Positions 49,322-61,600 of a stretch of DNA of 64,000 bases are shown one piece after another. Origin of the DNA: Archilochus colubris (Eukaryota; Chordata; Aves; Apodiformes; Trochilidae); the NCBI GenBank assembly GCA_023079485.1, contig CM041084.1, positions 104,104,467-104,168,466 on the forward strand. Reading direction: 5' to 3'. Numbering within the stretch: position 1 is the first letter of the stretch; the number at the start of each line of letters is the position of its first letter. Below the pieces are notes generated by a model. The model saw only the letters and a list, made by a program, of their open reading frames with translations. It was not told the origin of the DNA and did not search any database. A program made the position numbers and the translations under genes.

Positions 49322-51584
49322 TTTTCTAATTTTGATGCAAGGAGGTTCAGTAAGCATCACACGAGCATTTCTGGAGATCATCTCAGAGACTTCATAGGCA
49401 GTACTGCAAATAACAGGCGCCAAAAAGCATCTGGATGCACATGTGGGCAAGGAAGAGGGGTAACACCTTGCCTTTTAGGCAGCTCTAGAGCTGAAGTTGT
49501 GCCTCAATTTAAACTGATGCTTACAACAGAGAGTGATTTATCACTTCACAGGAGGAATTTTGTGGAAGGAGTGCTTACTTCTGAACTTCCTGTGCAGAAC
49601 TGTCCCAAGTTAGACCAACATCTGGAACCCCATGCGGTGTTTTGGTGGTGGCTCTCTTTCCCAGACCTGTATGTCTCATGAGACATGGATGTGGAAAATA
49701 CTCTCCGGGACTCAGTTGCCATAGCAAGCTTTTGAGCACCAGAGAAAATATACATTGTGGCTGCTTCCCTGCAGAAATGCAAGAGGGGAAAAAAATCCCA
49801 GTGTATACCTTACTCAGCTGTAATGTGGGAAGCCTGAGTTTCACGACCAATCTAGTAGCTGTCCTTGGACCAGAGGTCAGCATCTGGGGAACACACTGAT
49901 ATCTGGCCACAGAACAGTGACACTTCCCTAGGGCCTTCCTTCAGAAAGTCCTGAATTCTTTTAAAAGTGATACTGGCTCAAAAGGAGCATGGAATTCCCT
50001 CACAGGAGCTTAGTGCATCATTGCCCCAACACCAGACATCCCACTGGTTCCCACTGCAGGGGCAGGACCTACAGTCAGAAATGGACATTGCCCACCCCAT
50101 CAAAGGAAGGTGGTCTGCAAATCCACAGCCTTCCTCTCCAAAACATTTTGATACATGGCTACCACAGGGGTACAGAGCATTCTCCCAGGAGGTGGGAGAT
50201 GAGGTTATTCTCCAGGGTGGTGAGAGATCCAAATGATCCATTTCTGAAGTGGAAATGACAGCATCAGTGTAAACCTTAAGAGAGCAGTCTGAAAGAACTT
50301 CCATCTCAAAATAGCACTTACCTCTCTAAGAAGGTAGGATGTGGGAAACATCCCTTTCCTCTATCATTTCCCCTTCCCTTGCTCAGCACTTCCTGCTTGG
50401 GATGCAGCATGCTCACCACGTAAGAAGCCGACACCAGGGACTTGGCCTCTTAAAGTTTGTGTTTTGTGGCACTCAAGAGTCAGCAAAGGCCAAACATTCA
50501 GAAATCAATCCAACTCACAGAGAGCAATTCAAAAGTCATTGAATGCTCAAAAGGCCAGTTTGGAAAGGAACACAAACCTGGGACTGTAGCTTCTTACAAC
50601 AACATCATTAAGTTTCTCTCTCTGACCATATCATCTTGGTTTTGTTTTTTTTCCTTAAATTAGCAAACTTTTGATAAAATCTGAAGAGGCAACTACAATA
50701 TCTGAGATAGTTTGGGATGACTGTAAATCATCCACCAATGATAATTTCAATATAATAGAAGTCACTGCAATGCTTTATGAAGAAGGCGTGTGTCACTATC
50801 TTGCAACAACCATATGTTCCGCTGTTTGTATGTATCTGTTATCCAACCCTTACATAAGCTGTTGATGAAATTATCATCACAGGACAAGAACACTTGTAGC
50901 ACGCTTGAGTTGATCAAAATAAAGAGGTAAAAGAGCTTTATGCTGAGGTGGGATTGGCCACCCACCCTCCCAAGCCGCAGCTGCAGCAGGAGGGAGGGTG
51001 CAGACCTGCAGGCAGCTGCACAGCAGGCACCACTTCGGGAAAGAGAAGGAATACAGCGATTCTGGGGCTTGGGGTTCGTACAAGAGATCAAACTCACTGT
51101 CTGTGCTTTCCCTGGTGCGGGGGAAAGAGAAGGGTTGGGGAGGCGTCTGAGGGAAAGGCTGCGGTGGGGGTTGCTTTTAACAGTTTAGGGAGCTGGTGAG
51201 ATGTTACTGACAGACACACAGACAGGCAGCCGCACGCCTTACACTGCAGCAGGCCGCCCGTGCGAGCCGGGACAGGCCCAGCCGTGCCATGCATGACCCG
51301 CAGATGCTCCCATCGTTCCCCTCCAACCCCCCTCCGGAGAGCCAGACCCTGTCCCGGGGTACCGGCTCCGACCCGGCAAAAGCCGCAGAGCAGCGCCCGG
51401 GCCGCCAAGCACTGCAGGGCTGCAGCCCGGAGCTGCTCCAGCAGACGCGGACCGGCCGGGCTGAGCCGAGCCGAGCCACAGACCCCAGGACCGGCGCTGG
51501 CTGTGCCAGGCTCCGAGAACCATGTGCAGTATACTACGGGCACAGACTCCACCTTCCCCGGTTCCCGCCCGCCCCCTCGCATCC

Positions 51585-51653
51585 AGGAAGGGAAAAAGAG
51601 GAGGAGGAGGAGGAGGAGGGGGGGGGAAGGGGGTGAAAGGGAAAAAAAAAAGA
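51585..51653. repeat. Purine-only tract with (GGA)n and a G run
   Basis: Sixty-nine bases on the + strand contain only A and G apart from one T at 51,634. They include about seven GGA units, a run of G and an A run. The tract lies about 150-220 bases upstream of the TATA-like box. A complementary (CCT)n stretch occurs at 51,696-51,710. Confidence 0.9.
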
Positions 51654-51756
51654 CGAGAGGTTGAAAGGAGGGAGCTCGCCGAGACCCACCCTTCTCCCTC
51701 CTCCTCCTCCGGGCTGCTGGCCGGGCTTTTGTTTTCCTCCAGCTCCCCGTTCCCCA

Positions 51757-51762
51757 CACGTG
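51757..51762. promoter_or_regulatory. CABLES1: E-box CACGTG in the CABLES1 promoter
   Basis: A palindromic CACGTG lies 45 bases upstream of the TATA-like box. Class members that bind this site include USF, MYC/MAX and MITF-type factors; which one acts here, if any, is unknown. Confidence 0.5.
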
Positions 51763-51806
51763 ATTGCCGTGTTATCGCACAGGGCGCTCGGCGGCGCGGC
51801 TGCACC

Positions 51807-51814
51807 TATAAATA
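51807..51814 (+). promoter_or_regulatory. CABLES1: TATA-like box TATAAATA of CABLES1
   Basis: TATAAATA stands in an otherwise GC-rich stretch, 191 bases before the start codon. It predicts initiation about 25-30 bases downstream, near 51,838, and a 5' leader of about 160 bases. The TSS is inferred. Confidence 0.6.
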
Positions 51815-51886
51815 CGGAGCGGGCGGGCGGCGGGGGCCCGGGGCAGAGCGGTGCGGCTGGGTGGACGGCACCCCCGCTCCACCCCC

Positions 51887-51937
51887 ATGTACCCCGGCGG
51901 GCCGACGGCACCCATGCCCCGCCGCCCGCCCGCCTAA
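51887..51937 (+). CDS. Upstream ORF in the CABLES1 5' leader
   Basis: ATG at 51,887 opens a 16-residue frame (MYPGGPTAPMPRRPPA) ending at TAA 51,935-51,937, 60 bases before the CABLES1 ATG. A second in-frame ATG is at 51,914. Both have poor start contexts (C at -3), so leaky scanning is expected. Whether the peptide is made is unknown; it matters only if the TSS is upstream of 51,887. Confidence 0.4.
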   Translation: MYPGGPTAPMPRRPPA

Positions 51938-51997
51938 GGGGGAGGCAGCCAGAGGCAGCGCCCGGCCAGCGGGGAGGGGAGGGGGAGCCGGCCGACA

Positions 51998-52518
51998 ATG
52001 GCGGCGGCCGCCACGGCCGCCAGCCCCGGCAGCCCCGCCGCCGGGCCCCTGCCGCCGCCGGAGCCCTGTCCCAGGAAGGGGCAGCCGCCGCCTCCGCCGG
52101 GGCCGCCGCAGCCGCCGCCGGCGCGCAGCGACCCCCGCCGCAGGCAGGCCGCGCTCTCCTTCCTCACCAGCATCTCCCTCGACGGGCGGCCCCCGCCGCC
52201 GGGCAACGACGGCCCCGCCGCCAGGCCCCGCCAGGCCCCGCCGCCGCCACGGCTGGGCAGCCCCCCGACGGCGCCCGCCGAGTCCCCCCGGCCCCAGGAG
52301 GAGGAGGAAGACGAGGAAGAGGAGGAGGACGCCTTCGCCGCGGTGCAGGTGCCGGCCGCCGCTTTCCTGGGCGCCGCGGCGGCGGGCAGCCGCGGTCGCC
52401 TCAACTCCTTCACGGCGGGGGTGCTGCCGGCGACCTTCGGCCGCGCCAGCCCCCAGGGCAGCGGCAGCGAGCTGGTGCAACCCGGCCCCGCCGCCGCCTT
52501 CGAGCTGCAGCGGTCCCG
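51998..52518 (+). CDS. CABLES1: CABLES1, first coding exon
   Basis: CABLES1 is an adaptor that binds cyclin-dependent kinases (CDK2, CDK5) and Abl and promotes inhibitory tyrosine phosphorylation of CDKs. The exon encodes 173 full codons and two bases of an Arg codon before donor CG|GTAAGC. Conserved blocks in order: SDPRRRQAALSFLTSISLDG (about residues 44-63), DAFAAVQVPAAAFLG (about 111-125), SRGRLNSFTAGVLPATFGR (about 131-149) and AFELQRSR at the exon end; each matches human CABLES1. The segments between them are Pro- and Ala-rich low complexity with an acidic Glu run, and the exon is clearly shorter than the human one as I recall it (about 280 codons). The start is chosen because MAAAA matches the family and the context is strong (A at -3, G at +4). 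The C-terminal cyclin-box-like domain is encoded outside the window. Confidence 0.95.
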
Positions 52519-55506
52519 GTAAGCTGCGGGGATGATGCGCGGGCGGTGGGCTCGTCCCTCGGGAAGGGCGGGAGCGGCGGGGGGCAGCCCGTTCGCCGCG
52601 GGGTGGGGAGCGCCGGTGGCGCGGAGCCTCCTTCGGTGGGGCCGGGCGGGCGCCGGGGCGCCCCGGTACCGCCTGGGCTGGGGGAGCAGCGGCAGCGGTG
52701 AGGATGTGCGAGCGTGCAGGGGCAGTTCGGTTCAGGTTGCCCAGGGGCACCCAAGCCTCCGGGAAGGCATCGGTGGTTCCCGCGTGGGCTCCAGTGGCGG
52801 AAAGTTTCGCTCCTGCGAAGAAATGCAGGCGCACGGCTGCACAGCCGCCCGCCCTCACTGCAGCCCGGCGATGCTGCGGAGCGGTTGTCACCTCTTTTCT
52901 GGTGGCTGGGAAGGGAATGGGGCGTTCAGCCCGCCGTGCTGCCTGACCTCTGGGCTGCGAACCCAAGTGCCTTGTAAGCAGATCCGCAGCCCGCAAAGGG
53001 GAAGGAAATCTTGCCATCGATGCCCAGTGATGGTGTACGGCGCATGGTGTAAGCAGCGTCTCGCTACCTCCCTAAATAAGCTGCTTTATCTACAAGTGGT
53101 TCGTGTTTCTGTGGGTTGTTCCTTGCCGCCGGGTACTCTTTTGCTTTTTAATAAGACTATCTCAAAAGAATAACCTTACCTACTTGAAAACCCGCGACTT
53201 TTGGCTAAGGAGGTGTAGTCACATAAAAATGTGTAAATGCTTATTGAATTGATTGCTCCATGGGTACAGAATCATTTTCCTTCACTTTTTCAACAACATA
53301 CTCGGCTATCAAAGGCTGAGGGGGAAGAAGAGCTAGGGAAGAAGCCGGAGGAAGTGACTGCTCTCCCCAAGCCCACATCGGCCGCCACTCCCACATTCCC
53401 CATTTGCCACGCTCCCTTCTTGTTTCTCCCTTGGACAAATAGGTAGACTTTGAGTCACATGCTTTTGCAAGGGTTTATAAGGGTAATTGAGCATAGATTG
53501 CTCTAGAAAAATCCCTTTCAAAACCAACTAACTTGTAGGTATTCCAGGATAAAGTTGTCTTAGCTGTGTGCCCCACTGTTGTTGGGCTTTGTTTGTTTGT
53601 TTTTAATTCCATCCGGATTGTTTTGAGTGGCTTTTTTTGAGCTCCTAGAGAGCCCCACCTTGCCAGGTAAAATGCCAGCCGGTGGGTTACCACCCATCTT
53701 CAGCCAGTCATGTGTCTCTCAAAACATTTTCAGAAGTGACAACCCTCTCGTTGCATCATGGATCACCAGCACGGCAGTGCACAGTAAAAGGCACACTTGT
53801 GCATTTTAGTTTGTGACAGTTCTGCACACTGCTGCGCATGGCCTTGTGAGTGAGAAGTGACCCACAGACCATGATTTGGGAATTGCTTTTCTACTCTTGA
53901 ACTTTTTACTTGTTGGTGATAATGTACTTGGCACCACTCTCTTAGGTTTCAAGAACCTGGATTCTCCTTGTCCTTCCAGTTAGTGTGTTTATTTGTGCTA
54001 AGATTCCTAAAGACCCTCCATGGTCTCCCTGGCTTGCAGCTGTGATTCTGCACTCAGTTCTGGCAAGGATGCTCACTTCTCACCTGTATCACTTTCTCAC
54101 TCAGCCCTTCCTTTTCCTGTTGTTGGTTTCCCTTGCTCTTCTTTGCCACTCTCTGAATTTTTCCGAGACTGTGACTTGAGAATTTTTCCTTTCCTGTGGG
54201 TTGAGAACTGTGTGGACTTAAGAGGGAAAGAGCTCTGGTTTACAGCCTCAGCTTTGCTGGCTGCTGCACGTGTGAAGCCTTGGGCAGACTTTGGCCTGCC
54301 TTTAGAATTCGTTTCTGTTCTGGAAAGGTATATATTTTAAAACATCAAGAATGGAAAGCTGCAGACCTCAGAGGCTGTACTGAGCGTTTGCTCCCCATCA
54401 TCTCAGTGAAAACATGTGGCAGGGACTCTGTTGCTGGGTTCACTCTTAGCTGCACAGAAGATAAATTTCAAGCATGCAAACGGGGGCGGGCATAAGCCCA
54501 GGGATGGAGGGTTCAAATGGACCTTCTGCTTCTCTGAATGGAGCCAAATGCCTAGCACGTGGCCTGTGGGAATCACAGCAACTCCCAGAGACCAGCATTA
54601 GCTCACCTGGAAGAGGATGATGCCAAGAAGCAGAGAGGAAAATAAGAGATTTTTTTTCTGTAGTGAATGTGTACATCCGCTGTCTCTCCTCTCACCTTTC
54701 TGCTCTCCTTGCAGCAGCCTTGAAATTGAGTTTGATGCACTGTTTGACAGGGTAGTCCTGTGCTGAGGTAGGTAAGTTATCTTGTAATGTGAAAACATTT
54801 TCTATTTCTGTATCAGGCAAGACAGGCTACCTTATGTTGTTGTTTTTATTTAGTTTTCAGAAACCATTGTGAAGTGTAATCAGAGTTTCCTGGCTTTTTT
54901 GTTTGTGTTAGCAGTTTGTATAATTGCATACTAGTTTATATTTAACAAGGTTATCATTAATGTGGTTTGGGTTTATGCTCTATGTGTATTCACAAGAAAC
55001 AAACGATACAAGAAAAGAACATGGAGCTTCTAGCTGTTTGGAGGCTAGCATGTAATTATATGTAAACGGCAAAAACATACTTGTTCAGAAGTCAGCTTGT
55101 TGATGCCAAAGGCTCCTGTCTAGTGCAGAAGGAGTTTGTATCACTTTTGTGGTGAATAGGTGGCTGAGGACACAAGGCTTCTGGTAACTAGGGCCAGGTT
55201 CTTCTGCCAGGTCTTCCTTCATGTGAAATTGTACTTTCCAGGTATGTCAAATTAGAATTAATTTTGACAATTTCATCTTTTATTCTTGAGAAGCTCTGTG
55301 GAACTAGATTTCAGCAAGACTACTTTAAAATAATTTTATATCCTGTAGATTAGGTGGTGATCCTAGGTCCTTGTTTTTGTGTATGCCTAGAATTCTTGTT
55401 GCCATAGTTTTCCTTGGGAAAGACGCTGCTGTTTCCATATGTGAAATTTCCTTTTCTGCATAAGGCCTTTTCCACCGAGCCAGGTGGTTAGAAACAAGCA
55501 CATCCT

Positions 55507-55650
55507 TTTTTTTTTTTTTTCTGGTGGGTTGTGTTGTTTTCTTTTTGTTAGGTTGTTTTTTTTTTTTTGGTTTTTTTGGGGGGGTTCTGGGGTTGTTTTT
55601 TGTTGGCTTTTGGTTTTTGTTGTGTCTTTTTTTTTTCTTTTTTTTTTAAG
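55507..55650. repeat. G/T low-complexity tract
   Basis: The + strand is almost only T and G for about 140 bases, with T runs of up to 15 and a run of seven G. It may form unusual structures and could be poorly sequenced. Confidence 0.9.
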
Positions 55651-58254
55651 AAAGCAAATCAGCAATTGGATTTGGAGTTTAAACATTGCTTACAGTTGCA
55701 TTTGTTTGTGTTGCTGTGTCAGGCTTGAAGGCAGATGGGCAGGAGAATTCCTCCTGGGAGCAGCTGGTGCTGGGAAGGAAGCAGAGCAGAATAGCTGCTG
55801 AGTAATCATGGGGAGGAGGTCCAGTCAAAAGGACATTGAAGTAAATGTGGTCCAGATGGATTTATCTTCAGAATTTATTGACCTACACAACAAATCTAAT
55901 TTCCCGAGTAATTATAAAATTAATTTATGATTAGTAAAGCTTGTGAAAATTCAATTTGCTTCTACCCATCAGAAAATATGCAGCTGTATTTGGCCTCAGT
56001 AGTCATCTTCTGGAGAGGTGCAGTGAAGTGAAGTAGGATGGTGGAATGGCTGACTTGCTTGGCTTTTGTAGAACTTGCAAAGTGCAATGGGTTGTTAGTG
56101 CCAGAGGAAGCCTCCTGGGTGTGGCTGAGGAGCTGAATCCTGCTGTTTAGTTTCGAGGTGGAGGGCTGAGAGGTCAGAGCCCAGTCCTCCTAAGGCCACC
56201 ACAGAAGATGCCTCCAAAGTGAACATGCCAGTGACAAAAGAAGAGTTTCTCAGAAACAAGCATCTTACATAGTCCTGAAAGAGGAGCAAAACAAAGAGCT
56301 GGGGGCAGCGTCCATCCTGTGGGGTCATCCCACCATCAGGAGTGGGGTAGGGAGCTGCTGGAAGCACATCAGACCTTTTGTGTGTGATGGAGCCTCTGTT
56401 ATTTATTCTCTGAACTTAAAGCCCTTCAAGGCAGCCTGACTTTCAGAATGACGTATACAAGAATAGCGTGAAAACATCAATTTAATGGTCTGAGAAGTGA
56501 ATTGGGAAGTGCACGTGCTGAACTAAGTCTTTTCATAGGTGTGTGACCTTGTATATCACTGGCAGCGGCTGTCTGTAAAAAAAGGGGGGTGCTTATTGAC
56601 TTCAGTTGTCACTTTGGGAGGCTAAATGGCCTCCCTGTGCCACCCTGAAGAGGGAACATTCAACAGCAGGGCTCAGACTCAGGTAATAAAGGCTGTTTCA
56701 CTGGGTTGCACCTCCAGCATCCTGCTGCATCTGTTGAGGCAGGTCCCTTATGGCCCATTTTCAGTGCTACAGGCACAGCCTAAGTCTTCAACTGTTCCCA
56801 AGGGCTGCTCCATGAGAAAGGGCTTGTGGTCCCCATGCACACAGCCTGCAGGCTCTTCCAGGGGTCCTGTCAAGGGACACAGAGCACACCCATGTCCTTC
56901 AGCATGAGCACTCTGGCAAGCTGGGTCCTCAGGATCACTTTGGGCTGTGTCAGAGTGGTCCAGTTTTGTTGCTGAGCTTTCTGAGCCATGCAGCCCCACA
57001 TCATACTGACAGGCATCCATCACTGTTCTCTGCCTTTCTTTTCCCCTGTTCAGGGCACAGTTTTGTGCCTCCTTCTGTGGCTTCCTTTGAAACTGGAGGA
57101 AATGTGGTCATATTCCAGATGTTAGTTGCAGATGACCATTGGTTCAGAAGTCACTGTGATACAGTGATGCCCAGACAGATGGACAGCATTGATGTATCGG
57201 CCTTGTTCCCTTAATACAAAGAGCTTTTAAAAACATCCCTCAGAAGTTTGCTCTGGCATATTTCAGGTTCTTATTATACAACTTAGCAAGCATCTCTGGC
57301 AGGTGAAAGAGGTAAAATTCATTAGGCAAGGGAAAAATAACCTTTTGCTGTCAATTCTGAAGAGGAGCTGGGACAGCTTGTAGTGTTCATGACTCTTAGG
57401 GAAGTAATTAGACACCTTCACAGAGGGACAGACACTGAGAGGGAGTTGTCTCTGCCGGAGCCTCAGGACTGGGCAGGTTACAGAGTGAGATGGCCTTAGA
57501 TCCCAATGGGTGAAAGGGCTCTGCCTGAGGAGATGTTCATTAACCCCTGCCAGAAAACCTGAACTACTAACATACAAAGAGTCATGTTTGTGTTGGCTGC
57601 CTTTACTGGCCACCAATTCAAAGCTTTCTAGGTCCAGCCCCTCCTGGGCAAGTCCTGTGGTTTTACCATGCAGGTGCCTAGCAGGCATGGGGTGACCACT
57701 CATTAGCTGTCAGGAGAGTGGAGGAAGAGCAATAATTCTGCAGGTTTGTTTATGTGGTTGTTGCATTTCCATTACTCTGTCTTTCTTTTCAGCCTTTTCT
57801 TCACCAGCAAAGCTCCAGTGCAGGTAGCCAGGGTGGCCCTTTTCCTTAGGAGCCTGCTACACAGCTCTCTGCTGCACAATACTGCTGCAAATATCTTGAA
57901 ATGGTGAAGGTCGGTAGCAGTCTTGTGCATTACCAGTTCTTCAGATCATTCCAAAAATGTAGTTTGATGGTGGATAGATAAAATAATGACAGATCATAGT
58001 TTGAGGACAGCTTTTGGATAGGAAGTATGCTTCAATCTGTAATTATGACTTTAAGAACTCTTTTGGCAGAGGATGTAGCTCAGCCTGGATCAGTTCAAAG
58101 CAGCTAAAACACAAAAATTAATTTCTCTGAAAAGAAAAAATGCCAACCCTCTAGTAAGTGTGTGGCTTCCTCATTTCAAAGAAGTCTATATCAAATGGGC
58201 CGTCCAGTGGGTCTCTAGAGTGTCAAATGTGATAGGAGGTAAAGATGAGAAGCA

Positions 58255-58625
58255 GAGTCACAGAATGTTAGTGGTTGAAAGGGACCCCTGGACATCACCT
58301 AATCCAACCCCCACTGCCAGGGCAGATTCACCTAGAGCAGGTTGCAGAGGATAGCATCCAGGTGAGTTCTGAATGTTTCCAGAGACAGAGACTTCACATC
58401 CTCTCTGGGCAGCCTGTTCCAGTGCTGTGTTACCCTTACAGAAAAGAAGTTATTCCTAGTTTCAGTTGAACCTCCCAGTTGACTGCTGATCCTTGTCCTG
58501 CCCCTGGACACCATTTAAGAGTCTGGTCCTGTTCTCCTGACTGCCACTCTTCAGATATTTGTAAACATTGAAGAAATCACCCTTCAGTCTCATCTTCTCC
58601 AGGCTGAACAGACTCTGATCCTGAA
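58255..58625 (-). mobile_element. CR1 LINE, 5'-truncated, older copy
   Basis: On the + strand it reads as reverse-complement CR1: AGTCACAGAATGTTAGTGGT, AAAGGGACCCCTGGACATCA, CTAATCCAACCCCCACTGCC, then GGGCAGCCTGTTCCAGTGCT and CATCTTCTCCAGGCTGAACA. A 60-codon - strand frame (58514-58332) retains NNFFSVRVTQHWNRLPREDV, the ORF2 C-terminus. The copy is antisense to CABLES1. Confidence 0.92.
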
Positions 58626-61600
58626 AAGAACCACGTCCTGATTTGTTGGTTTGTTTTAAATTCCACCTCCACCCCCTCCAGTTTCAGCTGTATGTAGTCT
58701 CTCAGGCAGGATCTCCACTATATGAACATAAAGGCTCATCTTCATAATTTAACCTGAAAGCACAGAGGTTTGGTTTTACATGTTGGGACTTATGTATGTT
58801 GAAACTTCTGCAGACATCAGCTTATCCCATGATAAATAAAATCACATTCTCTTTTGACACATGCAAATATCCATAAACTCACCCCTGAAGGTGTGATAAT
58901 ACCCCCAAGGATGTAATCCTTTCTGACAACCACTCTCTTTTACACTCAGAATTGTTAAAATGGCTGTGGGGCAGCCCTCAGATTCCAGGCTTAGCAACAC
59001 AGCAGGTGCAGCAAGATGCAGAGCTGGCTAAAAATCCCTTTGCCAGTTTGCTGTGAGAAGTATTATTCCTAGAAATTGGAAATGACATAATTTGGCATAT
59101 GGAGAGTATCTGTCTGCTTTCCTGTATTTTCAAATAACACATTGAAAAAATTAAGGAATGGTATTGGAAGTTATTTCATAAGAAGGTCTTAAGAGGTTTT
59201 ATTTGCTGCAAGTGTAGGGTAAAGAACTCAGCAAATCAGTTAGGAGAAGAAATCTTCACTGGTGGCTGGAGAAAACACAATGTGCCAGTGGGAAACTTCA
59301 GGGAGTCTAAGGGTTTGTTTTTCAGGCTGCAATATGCAGATTTGTAGGAGTACATACTTAAGGAGCTTCAAGGTTCCTTTACAGGGCCTACTGTGTTACA
59401 TTCATAGCAACTGCTTTCCTGTCATGAATGCTAAATGTATTTTCTGTTCTCATGATGTATTTCAGAGTCAACAGTGCTCTTAGCAGCTGTGTTTGGGGGT
59501 TTTGGCTAAGGAAGGTTTTCTATTGTGGAAAATTTAGAAGGGAATAAAAAGTGAAGCAGAGGATACTTTTTTTTCTAGAAGAAGTAGTTTTGAAAAAAAA
59601 AAAAAGCTTTTCACCCCATATATAAACACAAGGATTAGCAGATGTTCTTAGCAAGCAGTTCTGTTTTCCTCCATGTTGTTATAGATTAGGCTAGCAATTT
59701 TGTGAAATTGAGGTTTGGAGGGAAAAATGGTTCACTTACCACAACTGAAATATATTCTCCTGTGTTTGTCTTGGATGGCAAAGGAAGGTATGTCCTTTCT
59801 GACCCAAGATCCTGCAAAGCTTGAACTGTACATTTACATATGTATAAAATTAGTTAAATTGAGTACCAGCATATAAAGTTACGCTACTAAGTAAATCTTT
59901 GCAATATCAGGGATTTTACAGTATGTTATTGGCGGGCTTTAAACATAGAAAGCTAGATAACTTTATTTATAATAATTTTTCAGACAGCAATGGATTGCAT
60001 TTTGGTGTTCCTACATACAATCATATTACCAAGGAAAATATGATTAAGTTTTCAAATCTGTATGCTGTCAAGGCAAATCAAATATAGGCACATCAGTTGA
60101 TGTGTAAGGGCATTCAAAAGAAGCATATATTTTCCTACAAAGAAAAAAAAAACCCATGATTTTGTGTAACAGGAAAAATCTGTAAGGTGACACTATGCAA
60201 ACTTCTTTCTGCAACATATCATGCAGCTGGAACTGAGCCACTGGAAAGAACAGGGATGAAGGCTCTTCAGCTTGCTGTTCCCTGTCTCTGGGCTTTGGGT
60301 AGGACGTTGAGCTCCAAGAAGTCAGTAGTGCCACTCACTTTGCAGCCTCCTTTTGGGGAACTGTTTCTAATCCCACCTGCATCCTATCTGCTGTGCGTGG
60401 CCTCACCCATGACCCCACAGGACACATCTGCATATATTTTTTGTGTAGACATAGGGATAGAGAAGTGAAAGGGGGATGTGGTGGTGATGACGGTGCAGCT
60501 TCCATGAGTACCAACCCCTAAGCACTGTTGCTGTCCTTGGAGGTGAGCTTTTGTCTTCTGAATCATGGGAAGGCTGATGATGGCTCCCTCTCTCTGTCTT
60601 TTCCCATCTGTGGGGCATGATTTCCCTTCCCATTTCAGGATGGCAGAAGAGCCACTGGAAGTACAAGTGTCAGCAGCTCCCAGTAAGGAAAGTGGCTAAG
60701 GAAGCATGGGGATGCTCCAGCATTCCTAGCATCTTTGTTTCTGCTGGGTTTGCCATGGCTGGCAGTGCTAGGGGAGGCCCCAGCCTTCCAGCAAAGTTCA
60801 GTCACACAGAGGTTAATATACCAGAAGGGAAGGGGAAGAGGTGAGTGACTCCAGGCTGAGCTGTGTCCCTGTCTGACAGGAGGTTTACATGCTGGCACAG
60901 TGGCATGGATTTTCATTTCATCACAGTGGAAGTGTCAGATGTTACTACCATTGCTTTTTACAGAGGGGACTGGCAGCACTGCAGCAGCCTCTTCCCTGCT
61001 GCAACTGCTCTCATAACAGAGGAGCAAATTGTAACCCCAGGGTGGTGATGTATGTGCCCTTGGAAAGGCACAAGCAGCACAGCTTCCCCAGCCTACTTCA
61101 GGGGGGAGAACTGCAGAATTTTAGTTTCCTTGGAGCATAGCCCTGGAGTAAAGCAGAGCCTGTCTGCCCCAAGGACCTAGGATGCCTTTGGCACTCAGGG
61201 AGGACCGCTCTGTCACCTGGAGGAATGTCTGGTTTCACCCAATACCCCCAGCACATCTAGGGATGGAGGAAAGGGAACCAGGGGATGAAAATCACATAAG
61301 GCCCTTTGCCTTCAGACCTGCTTGGATCACACACAGACATTTGTGTTTACACAAGTACAGTCTGTACCTACAGTTTAAGAAGCTCTCATCGCTCCTTGTT
61401 TATGCTGGTATGTTCTGGGAACCTGCACTCAGCCTGTCTGAAGGATGTAACATAAACCAGAGGCTACATTTGCTCTGAAATGGGTCTCAAAAACATCTTT
61501 TCATTTTTGAGTTTGGTTTTTTTTTTTGTGCTCACAGACTTTATTCCTTGTTTTTTCAATGTCATACCCTTCCACAGACCAAACCTATTTTCCTGCTTCT

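Larger units (their letters stand above)
40766..51200. other. Intergenic, no gene recognised
   Basis: Contains a TA/CA microsatellite at 43,314-43,348 and a run of 14 C at 49,308-49,321. A 181-codon - strand frame (44489-45034) has no recognisable domain. Short direct duplications occur at 46,660-46,685 and 48,017-48,045. Part of this stretch must be the distal 5' flank of CABLES1, but no specific enhancer can be named from sequence. Confidence 0.55.
51230..52720. promoter_or_regulatory. CABLES1: CpG island at the CABLES1 promoter
   Basis: CpG dinucleotides are dense and GC content is very high from about 51,230 through exon 1 into the start of intron 1, against an AT-rich, CpG-poor background. 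Several GC-box-like GGGCGG sequences occur. The edges are estimated by eye. Confidence 0.85.

Noticed and set aside
51522..52701. Long + strand frames of 337 and 346 codons overlapping CABLES1 exon 1
   Set aside because: They are shadow frames of the GC-rich exon and leader; only the 51,998 frame matches CABLES1.
51806..53017. 403-codon open frame on the - strand
   Set aside because: It is antisense to CABLES1 exon 1 in very GC-rich DNA, where stop codons are rare; the translation is Arg/Gly/Ala/Pro low complexity.
52532..53173. 213-codon + strand frame just after CABLES1 exon 1
   Set aside because: It lies after the exon 1 donor within the CpG island and matches nothing expected of CABLES1.
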